Of a stretch of DNA of 20,893 nucleotides, positions 1 to 5,934 are shown piece after piece. The position numbers were made by a program, and so were the translations under genes. The DNA is taken from contig JAEDOJ010000007.1 in the NCBI GenBank assembly GCA_016302015.1, positions 1 through 20,893 on the forward strand, given 5' to 3'. Numbering within the stretch: position 1 is the first letter of the stretch; every line of letters starts with the position of its first letter. The DNA is from Oscillospiraceae bacterium. GTDB lineage: Bacteria > Bacillota_A > Clostridia > Oscillospirales > Oscillospiraceae. A model generated the notes under the pieces. The model ran no database searches. It was not told the origin of the DNA and was given only the letters and a program-made list of their open reading frames with translations.

Positions 1-110
1 GAAACGTATCCATCGAACTGACGAATGTCCCGCATATAGGAGGCCACCGTGTTTGCGGATGCGTGCTTGATATTCAAAAGATAGCTTTCGTAAGCGGCAA
101 CCAGATCCAC
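1..110 (-). CDS. Tyrosine recombinase (XerC/XerD type), N-terminal fragment
   Basis: The visible 36 codons read from a GTG at 110 and run off the left edge. They encode a segment with the pattern YLLNIKHASANTVASYMRDI, which resembles the N-terminal core-binding (SAM-like) domain of XerC/XerD-type tyrosine recombinases, where a helix is followed by S.NT...Y..D. These enzymes resolve chromosome dimers or integrate mobile DNA; the catalytic domain lies outside the window, so housekeeping Xer cannot be told from a phage-type integrase. A GGGAGG ribosome binding site lies about ten bases before the GTG. The 5' leader from the likely promoter is long, about 120 bases. Confidence 0.72.
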   Translation of the reverse strand, partial: MDLVAAYESYLLNIKHASANTVASYMRDIRQFDGYV

Positions 111-236
111 CGAAACACGACCTCCCTTCCAGCGAAAAATGTTCAAAAATCAACATCTTGTGTTTACAAATGGTAACAATCACAACCTATATGAAAAAAT
201 GTTATTTCTACCAACTTTCCATCGGCTGTGTAACAT

Positions 237-265
237 ACTATACCTCAAAAACCTTGAAATTTCAA
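237..265 (-). promoter_or_regulatory. SigmaA promoter of the recombinase gene
   Basis: On the minus strand TTGAAA (265-260) is followed after exactly 17 bases by TATAGT (242-237). Transcription would begin near 230, giving a leader of about 120 bases before the GTG start. Confidence 0.6.
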
Positions 266-297
266 TACTTTTTCTGAACTTTTGAAAAATTTGTTAA

Positions 298-362
298 TTA
301 TGCACAGATATTATGTTAACTGCGTTATGTTAACTGTGTAACCCATTTTGTAACCTTGTAAC
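298..362. repeat. Repeat cluster: DnaA-box match, tandem 14-mers, GTAAC motifs
   Basis: TTATGCACA at 298-306 matches the DnaA box consensus TTATNCACA. It is followed by two head-to-tail 14-mers that differ at one base, TTATGTTAACTGCG (311-324) and TTATGTTAACTGTG (325-338), each containing a GTTAAC palindrome. GTAAC then recurs at 338, 350 and 358, twice followed by CATTTTG-like sequence. The cluster lies 33 to 97 bases upstream of the recombinase -35 box, the usual position for activator or repressor sites. Confidence 0.6.
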
Positions 363-380
363 CATTTTGAAACCGTCGAT

Positions 381-421
381 CTATATTTAGTTTTTTCCGT
401 TTTTTCCATCCCTAAATATAG
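381..421. repeat. Separated perfect 10-base inverted repeat
   Basis: CTATATTTAG at 381-390 and its exact complement CTAAATATAG at 412-421 flank a 21-base pyrimidine-rich spacer. The arms are too AT-rich and the loop too long for a good terminator, so an operator is more likely. Nothing in the window shows which protein would bind. Confidence 0.5.
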
Positions 422-428
422 TGTTTTT

Positions 429-454
429 CAAAAATGCAGGAAATCCTGCATTTG
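429..454 (-). terminator. Terminator after the small membrane protein gene
   Basis: On the minus strand a nine-pair stem AAATGCAGG / CCTGCATTT with an ATTT loop is followed by a short U run (ATTTTTG). It begins about 13 bases after the stop codon at 467. Confidence 0.65.
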
Positions 455-466
455 TCCAAAATCAAT

Positions 467-853
467 TCAGGCGTATTTTTTGCGTTTTCCCGCCCCGGCA
501 AAACCACCAAAAGCCCCTGCGCCAAGGGTGCAGCCCAGGATCGGCAGGATGCCGCCGAAGCCCTCTCCGAAAAACAGCAGATTGCTCAGAAGCAGCATGA
601 TGAAGTAGACCCCCGCCGTGCCCAGTCCCCACAGCATTTTTTTCTGCGGCATCCGCAGCGCCGCATAGGCGGACAGAATAAAGGACACCAGCGCCGTGAT
701 GACATAGACAACCACGCCCATGGTCTCCTGCTTCAAAGAACCGGACAGCACCAGCTTTGCTCCCGCCAGCGACAGCAGGATCGTCAGAACCGGCATGGCG
801 ATGAGCGCCGGGATCAATACCTTTCCTGTTCCCTTTTTCTCATTTCGTTTCAC
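467..853 (-). CDS. Small four-helix membrane protein, TIGR04086/DUF3792-like
   Basis: The 128-residue product has a short basic N-terminus (KRNEKKGTGK) followed by four hydrophobic segments at about residues 11-31, 44-67, 74-93 and 98-122, and a basic tail (GKRKKYA). Size and layout match the uncharacterised Bacillota membrane family TIGR04086 (DUF3792); this is recognition by layout and glycine-rich last helix, not by a catalytic motif. The last helix is glycine-rich (GFGGILPILGCTLGAGAFGG), as in that family. The start is a GTG at 853 with GGGGAGGGG about ten bases upstream; an ATG slightly upstream is out of frame. In other Bacillota the family often sits near yajC, but here it stands alone. 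No function can be assigned. Confidence 0.75.
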   Translation of the reverse strand: MKRNEKKGTGKVLIPALIAMPVLTILLSLAGAKLVLSGSLKQETMGVVVYVITALVSFILSAYAALRMPQKKMLWGLGTAGVYFIMLLLSNLLFFGEGFGGILPILGCTLGAGAFGGFAGAGKRKKYA

Positions 854-1016
854 AGTCCATTCCCCTCCCCTCTTCTATCCCAAGCCTATGCGGCCTGTAC
901 AAAAATCATTCCGTGGTTTTTCCAAGAGACGCATAGCCAACGCCTCCCTCATCAGTGGGAGCCATGGTTGCAGCTTCCAGTCATTTGCCAGGCAGCCAAA
1001 AATTTCTCAAACGCAA

Positions 1017-1046
1017 AGCGGCGGGAGGTTATTACCTCTCGCCGCT
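1017..1046 (-). terminator. Terminator of lysA
   Basis: A 13-pair stem with one G-U pair (AGCGGCG arm at 1017-1023, complement at 1040-1046, inner GAGGT/ACCTC pairs) and a four-base loop begins about 20 bases after the lysA stop. The U tract that follows is weak (TTTGCGTTT), so termination may be incomplete. The remaining bases up to 853 show no convincing promoter for the membrane protein gene. Confidence 0.65.
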
Positions 1047-1065
1047 GCTGCTTATACTAATTATA

Positions 1066-2376
1066 TTATACGTCCAGACTGCACAGGTCTTCCATGCGCT
1101 CCCGGCGCACCGCCACATAGGACTCTCCCTGATGGAGCATGACAATGGGAGGTCTGGGAATCCGGTTATAATTGGACGCCATGGAATAATGATATGCGCC
1201 GGTGGTCAGACACGCAAGAATGTTGCCCCGGTGAATGGTTTCCGGCAGGGGTACATTCTCCTGTATGATATCGCCGCTTTCGCAGCACTTCCCTACCACA
1301 CTGCAAATCAGCTCTCTGGGTGCGTTCATATTATCCGCCGGTAAGACGGTGTAGTTTGCGCCGTAGAGGGCGAAGCGGATATTGTCCGTCATGCCGCCGT
1401 CCACAGAGACATAGTTCTTATAGCCCGGAATGCTCTTCATGGTGCCGGCGGTATAGAGGGTCATGCCCGCATCGGCAACGATGCTTCTGCCCGGCTCGAA
1501 GCTGACGGCGGGAACGGGGATGCCCAGTTCCCCGGCCTTGGCCTTGATGAAGGCGCCAACCTCTCCGATGCTCACAGGAATATTCAGCACGGGATCGGAG
1601 GCAATGTAGCGGACGCCGTAGCCGCCGCCCAAATCCAGCTCCGACGCCAGATATCCATGACGGCGATTCATATCCGCAATAAACGTCATCATGACATCCG
1701 CCGTGCGGATAAACACATCCGCGTCAAAAACCTGAGAACCCACATGGCTGTGGAAGCCCTGAAGGCAGATATTTCCCAGATTAAGCGCCTGACGGACAGC
1801 TTCCTCTGCCTGACCGGTTTCGATGGCGAAGCCGAACTTGGAATCCACCTTGCCGGTGGCAATGGCCTCATAGGTATGGGGATCAATGCCGGGGGTAACA
1901 CGGATCATGACGTTCTGGGTTCTTCCCCGCTCCCGGGCCAAACGGTCAACGGCATAGAGCTCCTCCAGATTATCCACCACAAAGCAGCCGATGTGGTTGT
2001 CCATGGCGTAGGCAATGTCCTCGTCCGTCTTGTTGTTGGAATGGAAGCAGGCTCGCTCCAGAGGGAAGCCGGCAGCCTGCGCCGTATGAATCTCTCCCAC
2101 GGAAACCACGTCAATATGCATTCCCTCCGCCTTCATAATCCGGTAAATCTGCTTGAAGGACGCCGCCTTGGAGGCATAGTACACCTTGGAGCTTTCCCCA
2201 AAGGTCTCGTGGACAGCGGCCAGATAGGTGCGGCAGCGCTTACGGATCAAATCCTCGTCCATCAGGTACAGCGGGGTTCCGTACTTTTTTGCCAGCTCCA
2301 CCGTGTCCTGATTTCCCATCAACAGATGTCCGTTTTCGCTTACCAGCAGGTTTTCGCAGATCAAATCCCGGTTCAT
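1066..2376 (-). CDS. lysA: Diaminopimelate decarboxylase
   Basis: This 436-residue PLP enzyme converts meso-diaminopimelate to L-lysine, the last step of lysine biosynthesis. It is a fold-type III decarboxylase: YYASKAASF near residues 67-74 carries the PLP lysine (K70), HSHVGSQ and GGGYGV form the phosphate site, EPGRSIVADAG is the conserved EPGR motif, and CESGDI near the C-terminus supplies the cysteine acting across the dimer. The length is normal for LysA. The ATG at 2376 was chosen because TAAGGAG lies seven bases before it; an in-frame extension of 14 codons upstream would run through the terminator stem of the riboswitch. Expression is controlled by the lysine riboswitch and a promoter in the tail of the dismutase gene. 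Confidence 0.96.
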   Translation of the reverse strand: MNRDLICENLLVSENGHLLMGNQDTVELAKKYGTPLYLMDEDLIRKRCRTYLAAVHETFGESSKVYYASKAASFKQIYRIMKAEGMHIDVVSVGEIHTAQAAGFPLERACFHSNNKTDEDIAYAMDNHIGCFVVDNLEELYAVDRLARERGRTQNVMIRVTPGIDPHTYEAIATGKVDSKFGFAIETGQAEEAVRQALNLGNICLQGFHSHVGSQVFDADVFIRTADVMMTFIADMNRRHGYLASELDLGGGYGVRYIASDPVLNIPVSIGEVGAFIKAKAGELGIPVPAVSFEPGRSIVADAGMTLYTAGTMKSIPGYKNYVSVDGGMTDNIRFALYGANYTVLPADNMNAPRELICSVVGKCCESGDIIQENVPLPETIHRGNILACLTTGAYHYSMASNYNRIPRPPIVMLHQGESYVAVRRERMEDLCSLDV

Positions 2377-2395
2377 AATCTTTCTCCTTAAAATG

Positions 2396-2430
2396 AAATA
2401 AAAAGAGGCAGCTGCCAAGACAGCTACCTC
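2396..2430 (-). terminator. Expression-platform terminator of the lysine riboswitch
   Basis: On the minus strand the arm GAGGTAGCTG (2430-2421), a six-base loop and the arm CAGCTGCCTC (2414-2405) form a ten-pair stem with one G-U, followed by TTTTTATTT. It ends about 20 bases before the lysA start codon. Its 5' arm contains GGTAGCT (2428-2422), which is complementary to the last strand of the aptamer. Confidence 0.9.
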
Positions 2431-2456
2431 ATCAATTCACAAAAACTTGTAAACCC

Positions 2457-2618
2457 GATAGCTCTCCGCATGAAATGCGACAGTACAACGGATCTTATTC
2501 CCCTGTACCAGACTGCCTTCCCGTCGGAAAGCATCTTCGGCGGTCTCCCCTTTCCCACAGTCTGAGCCCCACCGGGCATACTGGACTGCGTTACTCTTGA
2601 AGCACCGCGCCTCTACCT
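2457..2618 (-). promoter_or_regulatory. Lysine riboswitch aptamer (L box)
   Basis: The minus strand carries the conserved L-box blocks in order: GGTAGAGGCGCG, AAGAGTAAC (2598-2590), GGGAAAGG followed by CGCCGAAG (2556-2535), the TGTACTGTCGCA block (2487-2476), and the closing GGAGAGCTATC. GGTAG at the 5' end pairs with CTATC at the 3' end as helix P1. The same 3' strand, AGCTATC (2463-2457), is complementary to GGTAGCT in the terminator stem. Lysine binding should therefore favour P1 and free the terminator, switching lysA off; without lysine the antiterminator forms. The mechanism is inferred from these pairings and from the known family. Confidence 0.95.
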
Positions 2619-2630
2619 AAATTTTTTGCC

Positions 2631-2659
2631 ATTCTATCACAGATTGTTTTCGTTGTCAA
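2631..2659 (-). promoter_or_regulatory. SigmaA promoter of lysA, inside the dismutase gene end
   Basis: On the minus strand TTGACA (2659-2654) and TAGAAT (2636-2631) are separated by 17 bases. The -35 box lies in the codons for Ile-Asp-Asn near the dismutase C-terminus, and the -10 box directly follows its stop codon (2639-2637). The predicted start of transcription, near 2624, is only about six bases before the riboswitch aptamer. Confidence 0.85.
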
Positions 2660-3179
2660 TCCTTTTTTCGCCGGAGGATACAATTTTTCCGCAGGCAATT
2701 TTCTCCCCGGCATTTCCCGCCGGTTGAGAGGTGAAATCATCCACATTTCGGTGGATAATCACCGTTTTCCCGATCACCTCTCCGATTTCAAACCGGTTCG
2801 TCAGGAAGCACGCAAAGGCGTATCCGTTATTTCCAAACAGCGGGATCAGATCTCCCGCATGGTTGGGATGGTCGCACCCCGCCGGATTATAATGAGTTCC
2901 CGCAGCAGCAAAGGGGTCGGTTTCGTTTCCCGAACAGGCGTCGCCATCATGAATGTGGAACGCGAAAATATTGTTTTTGCAGGGATCGGATTCCCCGGGC
3001 AGGCCAAACACCTGAACGCAGAGCAGCACGCCATAGGCCGTCCGGTGAAAAATCAGACTTCCTCTGATTTCCGGATATGCTTCACTGCCGGCGATACTTG
3101 CCCTTGCGTCCGGTTTGCTCTCCATTACCTGTTGAAAATACGACCAACGTGCTTCCATCCTGTCATCCTGAGCTGCCAT
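2637..3179 (-). CDS. Cu/Zn-type superoxide dismutase family protein, no signal peptide
   Basis: The 180-residue product carries the Cu/Zn superoxide dismutase fold (superoxide to oxygen and peroxide). By-eye matching to the family gives FHIHDGD (H75 and H77), GTHYNP (H96), DHPNHAGD (H104, H107, D110) and IIHRNVDD (H143), which account for the copper and zinc ligands, plus paired cysteines C82 and C163. The active-site arginine of GNAGSR.ACG is replaced by lysine (GNAGEKIACG, K160). There is no signal peptide or lipobox, unlike periplasmic SodC or the lipoprotein YojM, so a cytoplasmic location is inferred. The ATG at 3179 has AGGGGG about six bases upstream. The last codons carry the lysA promoter. 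Dismutase activity is likely but not certain, given the lysine substitution. Confidence 0.88.
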   Translation of the reverse strand: MAAQDDRMEARWSYFQQVMESKPDARASIAGSEAYPEIRGSLIFHRTAYGVLLCVQVFGLPGESDPCKNNIFAFHIHDGDACSGNETDPFAAAGTHYNPAGCDHPNHAGDLIPLFGNNGYAFACFLTNRFEIGEVIGKTVIIHRNVDDFTSQPAGNAGEKIACGKIVSSGEKRIDNENNL

Positions 3180-3180
3180 T

Positions 3181-3222
3181 CAATTCCCCCTTCCGGGATA
3201 TTATATGTATGCCGGGGAATTG
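3181..3222. repeat. Inverted repeat around the dismutase promoter and ribosome binding site
   Basis: CAATTCCCC (3181-3189) and its exact complement GGGGAATTG (3214-3222) are separated by 24 bases. One arm covers the ribosome binding site of the dismutase gene and the other lies between its -35 and -10 boxes, so arm centres are about 33 bases, or three helical turns, apart. This suits a repressor site; as RNA from upstream read-through it could also hide the ribosome binding site. Confidence 0.55.
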
Positions 3223-3228
3223 GGTGAA
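3200..3228 (-). promoter_or_regulatory. Likely sigmaA promoter of the dismutase gene
   Basis: On the minus strand TTCACC (3228-3223) is followed after 17 bases by a perfect TATAAT (3205-3200). Transcription would begin near 3193, about 14 bases before the start codon. The -35 box is weak, which fits an activated or tightly repressed promoter. Confidence 0.55.
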
Positions 3229-3236
3229 TCCTGCTC

Positions 3237-4253
3237 TTAGACGTAACGGATATTCAGATTGCCAAAGCTGACGTCCGCCTTGATATGGATCGTCCCCTCC
3301 ACGACGCTTGCGGGTCTGCCGCTGATCTGGGGGCCGCCGGCAAAGGCCGTGTCGTGCTCCACCGTCACTTCAAAGCGATCCGGGATCAACAGGGTCAGCT
3401 CACCAAAGCTGTTATCCACCTCCACGACGCAGTTGGGGGCGACCGCTTCACAGCCGGAGAAATCCACGGTAAAATCCCCAAAGCAGGTGTCCACGCTGCC
3501 GCCCCGGAGCATGGAGGTGACCACAGCGGTGCGGTGGCTGCCAAAGGCCATATCGCAATTCAGATTCCCATTGACGCAGCTATATTCACGGGACGCCTTC
3601 TGGTTCGCTTTGTCACCGGATTTTATGGTTACTCCGTGACGCCGCCAGGGCTTATTGCCGCAGAGCACGTCGATCAGCAGGCTGACGCCCCACAGCAGAA
3701 GAGCGGCAGGGATCAGGATGCCCCAACTGAACTTCAGGGCAAGGATGCCGTAGGCATTGAGCAGGGCGCCCACGCCCACTGCCGCAATGGCAAGGCAAAA
3801 GGCAGAGAAATGTTGCAGCAATCCGGAAACGCCCACAAAGACCAGCGCCGTCGTCCAGAGGATCGTCCACCAGGACACATCCATTGCGGGGACAAAATTC
3901 TTGCACAGGAGCAGGCCGCCCACAACGAGAACATAGAGAGCAAAGAGAATACTTCCCCGCTTGCTTTCCCAATGAAATTCAAAGGCAGGACGGTCATCCT
4001 CTTTGTCGTCCACAAGTTCCGCCTCCCGGACAGGCGTCTCGGAAGCGGCGTCCTTTCCCAGCAGTTCGTCTACGGTGATGCCGAAGATGTCCGCCAGGTC
4101 AGGAAGAACAGAAATGTCAGGACAGGATAAATTGTGCTCCCACTTGCTCACCGCCTGGGGGCTGACGCCCATGCGTTCTGCAAGCTGTTCCTGGGTCATG
4201 CCCAGCTTCTTGCGATGAAATTTAATTCGATCTCCAATTGTTTTTTGATTCAT
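3237..4253 (-). CDS. Membrane-anchored XRE regulator with LiaF-like C-terminal domain
   Basis: The 338-residue protein has three parts. Residues 7-62 are a clear XRE/Cro-type helix-turn-helix (GMTQEQLAERMGVSPQAVSKWE). After an acidic linker, residues 102-197 hold four hydrophobic segments. Residues 220-338 form a beta-rich repeat region (VNGNLNCDMAFGS, FGDFTVDFSG, FGELTLLIPDRFEV, VSFGNLNIRYV) like the C-terminal domain of LiaF/YvqF cell-wall-stress proteins. It is probably a one-component regulator at the membrane that senses envelope state and binds DNA directly; that role is inference. The ATG at 4253 follows GGGAGG by about ten bases. It ends 57 bases before the dismutase start, so read-through is possible. 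A 21-base palindrome about 100 bases upstream is a candidate self-regulatory site. Confidence 0.88.
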   Translation of the reverse strand: MNQKTIGDRIKFHRKKLGMTQEQLAERMGVSPQAVSKWEHNLSCPDISVLPDLADIFGITVDELLGKDAASETPVREAELVDDKEDDRPAFEFHWESKRGSILFALYVLVVGGLLLCKNFVPAMDVSWWTILWTTALVFVGVSGLLQHFSAFCLAIAAVGVGALLNAYGILALKFSWGILIPAALLLWGVSLLIDVLCGNKPWRRHGVTIKSGDKANQKASREYSCVNGNLNCDMAFGSHRTAVVTSMLRGGSVDTCFGDFTVDFSGCEAVAPNCVVEVDNSFGELTLLIPDRFEVTVEHDTAFAGGPQISGRPASVVEGTIHIKADVSFGNLNIRYV

Positions 4254-4279
4254 AGGTTCATTACCTCCCTTGTGTCTTC

Positions 4280-4308
4280 ACTATGGCACACCCCAGGGAA
4301 AAAATCAA
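4280..4308 (-). promoter_or_regulatory. Probable promoter of the XRE regulator gene
   Basis: On the minus strand TTGATT (4308-4303) and CATAGT (4285-4280) are 17 bases apart, each matching four of six consensus bases. Transcription would begin near 4273, about 20 bases before the start codon. Confidence 0.45.
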
Positions 4309-4339
4309 TCATCCAATAGTTAACCTGTGGATTTTTCCC

Positions 4340-4360
4340 AACTCAACCGCCGGTTGAGTT
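4340..4360. repeat. Perfect 21-base palindrome, candidate operator
   Basis: The arm AACTCAACCG (4340-4349) and its exact complement (4351-4360) surround a single central base. Neither side is followed by a U run, so it is not a normal terminator. It lies about 32 bases upstream of the -35 box proposed for the XRE regulator gene, making autoregulation by that protein the first idea to test. Confidence 0.55.
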
Positions 4361-4395
4361 CCCTGTTTCCCCCGATTTTTCAAGGTTTTCAGACC

Positions 4396-4421
4396 GAAAA
4401 GCCCGCTGAGCGCCGCAGCGG
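4396..4421 (-). terminator. Possible terminator of the kinase gene
   Basis: On the minus strand a six-pair stem CCGCTG / CAGCGG with a seven-base loop is followed by GCTTTTC. It lies about 18 bases after the kinase stop codon. The stem is short and the U run weak, so partial read-through into the regulator gene is possible. Confidence 0.4.
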
Positions 4422-4438
4422 ATTTGTTCAGAGGTTCC

Positions 4439-5356
4439 TTAGTAATCCAGTTCGCTGCCGCCGATGAATTCCCGCAGGAGAGAATCTCTGGGCAAATATT
4501 TCTCGGAAATATCCGGCACCTCTCCCATGATCTGAACCAGATCCTCCAGTTCGGGGAAGTCTGCAACCAGCTTTTTCAGGTCTTCATAGAGGTAATGACG
4601 GTAAATGCTCAGCTCGCAGGAGTAGAAGGAATCCACGCTGCAGTGGGCATATTTTTTGAAGGGCATGATATAGTTCTGCTCCCCCTGATCCACCTTATCC
4701 TTCATACTGATGGTCTCTATCAGGGGACGGTTTCTCCCCATGCGATCACGGATCAGCCTTCTCGCCAGACGAATCTTGGAGGGATGGAGGACGAGACCGT
4801 TTCTGCCGGTGATTCTGGTACGCACGCTGACGTAAATACGGCTGGTCTGCTCGGTGTAGCCGGTGACCTCCGGGTTCAGGGCATGGATACCCTCCATAAT
4901 AACCAGTTCCCCCGGCTTCAGTTGCAGCGTCTTTCCCTCAAACACCCGGCGGCTGGCTATAAAGTCATATCTGGGCAGCTCCACCTTTTTCCCCGCCAGA
5001 AGCTCGCCCAACTGCTGTTGAAAAAACGGGATATCCACACGGCTGGGTTTTTCCAGATCCAGCTTATTTTCCCGCATCAGTTGGATTTCCTCCGGAGTCA
5101 GGGAGCAGAAATAGTCGTCCATGGACAGGGTATGGGTGGGAATGCCCCGCCGCTCCAGCTCCCGCTCGATGAGCAGCGCCGTGGTGGTCTTGCCGGAGCC
5201 GGAAGGCCCCGCCAAAAAGATCACCGGACGGGTCTCCCCGTTGGCCTCCAGTATATCCACCGCCTGGAAAATCTGTGTATCATAATGTTCCCGGTCGCTC
5301 TGTATCATCGCTGCGGGGTCCGCGGAAACCAGTTTTGTCAGTTGTTCCGTTGTCAT
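4439..5356 (-). CDS. Uridine-kinase-like nucleoside kinase
   Basis: The 305-residue protein has a Walker A motif GPSGSGKT at residues 50-57, the DDYF motif of the uridine kinase/phosphoribulokinase family at 80-83, and VIMEGIHALNP in the middle, which matches the (E/D)G.H.L motif of that family. Such enzymes phosphorylate uridine or cytidine with ATP or GTP. Many clostridial relatives carry an N-terminal TGS/threonyl-tRNA-synthetase-like region; here only about 45 residues precede the P-loop, so that region is absent. The substrate cannot be read from the sequence. The ATG at 5356 follows AAGGAG by about nine bases, and an extended -10 promoter lies just upstream. Confidence 0.85.
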   Translation of the reverse strand: MTTEQLTKLVSADPAAMIQSDREHYDTQIFQAVDILEANGETRPVIFLAGPSGSGKTTTALLIERELERRGIPTHTLSMDDYFCSLTPEEIQLMRENKLDLEKPSRVDIPFFQQQLGELLAGKKVELPRYDFIASRRVFEGKTLQLKPGELVIMEGIHALNPEVTGYTEQTSRIYVSVRTRITGRNGLVLHPSKIRLARRLIRDRMGRNRPLIETISMKDKVDQGEQNYIMPFKKYAHCSVDSFYSCELSIYRHYLYEDLKKLVADFPELEDLVQIMGEVPDISEKYLPRDSLLREFIGGSELDY

Positions 5357-5388
5357 CGCTCATTCTCCTTTTTTGTCAGAGTGCTTTT

Positions 5389-5417
5389 ATTATATCAAAC
5401 GATGAATAAAAAGAAAA
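5389..5417 (-). promoter_or_regulatory. Extended -10 promoter of the nucleoside kinase gene
   Basis: On the minus strand TGATATAAT contains a perfect TATAAT (5394-5389) with the TGn extension. The -35 position 17 bases upstream reads TTTTCT, which is poor, as is usual for extended -10 promoters. Confidence 0.6.
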
Positions 5418-5453
5418 TCCCTATTTTGAATTTTCTCCGCAAAATCATGCACA

Positions 5454-5484
5454 GAGCCGCCTGCAGCGTTGCTGCAGACGGCTC
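5454..5484 (-). terminator. Strong hairpin after ridA
   Basis: A 14-pair stem with one G-U and a three-base loop (arms start GAGCCG and end CGGCTC) lies about 20 bases after the ridA stop. The following U run is interrupted (TGTGCATGATTTT), so it may act as a weak terminator or a 3' end protector of the transcript. Confidence 0.6.
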
Positions 5485-5503
5485 AGGTTCCGTCTGTATT
5501 CGA

Positions 5504-5875
5504 TTATACTTCCGCCACCGCTTCCACTTCCACCAGTGCGCCCTTGGGCAGAGCCGCTACGGCAACGCAGCTTCTGGCAGGATTGCCGGTGAAATACTTG
5601 GCATAGACCGCATTGAACGCCGCAAAATCCCCCATGTCCTGCAGGAAGCACAGGGTCTTCACGGTTTTCTCCAGACCGGAGCCCGCTGCGGTCAGCACCG
5701 CCGCAAGATTTTTCATCACCTGCTCGGTCTGACCGGTAATGTCAGCGGCTTCAATATTCCCGGTGGCGGGGTCAATGGGAATCTGACCGGAAGTGTAGAC
5801 CAGATTGCCCACCTTCATAGCCTGAGAATAGGGGCCAATGGCCGCCGGCGCCTGTTCGGTAAAAATTTTCTCCAC
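5504..5875 (-). CDS. ridA: RidA family reactive intermediate deaminase
   Basis: This 123-residue protein matches the RidA/YjgF/YER057c family along its full length: APAAIGPYSQA near the N-terminus, YTSGQIPIDP, and PARSCVAVAALPKGALVEVEAVA at the end. The conserved arginine in PARSCV binds the carboxylate of 2-aminoacrylate or other enamines/imines made by PLP enzymes such as threonine dehydratase. It acts in the cytoplasm as a trimer (known of the family). The GTG at 5875 was preferred because AAGGAGGAG lies about seven bases upstream. An in-frame ATG at 5896 overlaps that binding site and would be only two bases from the predicted transcription start. It has its own near-consensus promoter directly after carD. 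Confidence 0.95.
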   Translation of the reverse strand: MEKIFTEQAPAAIGPYSQAMKVGNLVYTSGQIPIDPATGNIEAADITGQTEQVMKNLAAVLTAAGSGLEKTVKTLCFLQDMGDFAAFNAVYAKYFTGNPARSCVAVAALPKGALVEVEAVAEV

Positions 5876-5904
5876 GGATTTCTCCTCCTTCAACATTTTT
5901 CTTC

Positions 5905-5933
5905 ATCATATCCCAAATGGGTCTGTTTGTCAA
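5905..5933 (-). promoter_or_regulatory. SigmaA promoter of ridA
   Basis: On the minus strand TTGACA (5933-5928) and TATGAT (5910-5905) are 17 bases apart. The -35 box begins one base after the carD stop codon. The predicted transcription start near 5898 supports the GTG start of ridA. Confidence 0.8.
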
Positions 5934-5934
5934 T

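Larger units (their letters stand above)
111..428. other. AT-rich non-coding region with clustered repeats
   Basis: This stretch of about 320 bases holds no credible gene and is strikingly AT-rich compared with the GC-rich coding DNA around it. It contains the recombinase promoter and leader, one exact DnaA-box consensus match (TTATGCACA, 298-306), a tandem 14-base repeat, three spaced GTAAC motifs and a separated 10-base inverted repeat at its right end. The density of repeats suggests protein binding sites, but the protein is unknown. Confidence 0.7.

Noticed and set aside
2715..2728. A partial copy of the palindrome arm (CGCCGGTTGAG) inside the dismutase gene
   Set aside because: It is one half only and encodes the conserved Ser-Gln-Pro-Ala-Gly stretch of the dismutase, so coincidence is the simpler explanation.
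3285..4130. A 281-codon plus-strand frame opposite the XRE regulator
   Set aside because: The regulator on the minus strand has a recognisable helix-turn-helix, membrane segments and a LiaF-like tail; the opposite frame has no ribosome binding site or motif.
4340..4360. Reading the palindrome as a terminator
   Set aside because: Neither strand has a U run after it and the loop is only one to three bases, so an operator is the better reading.
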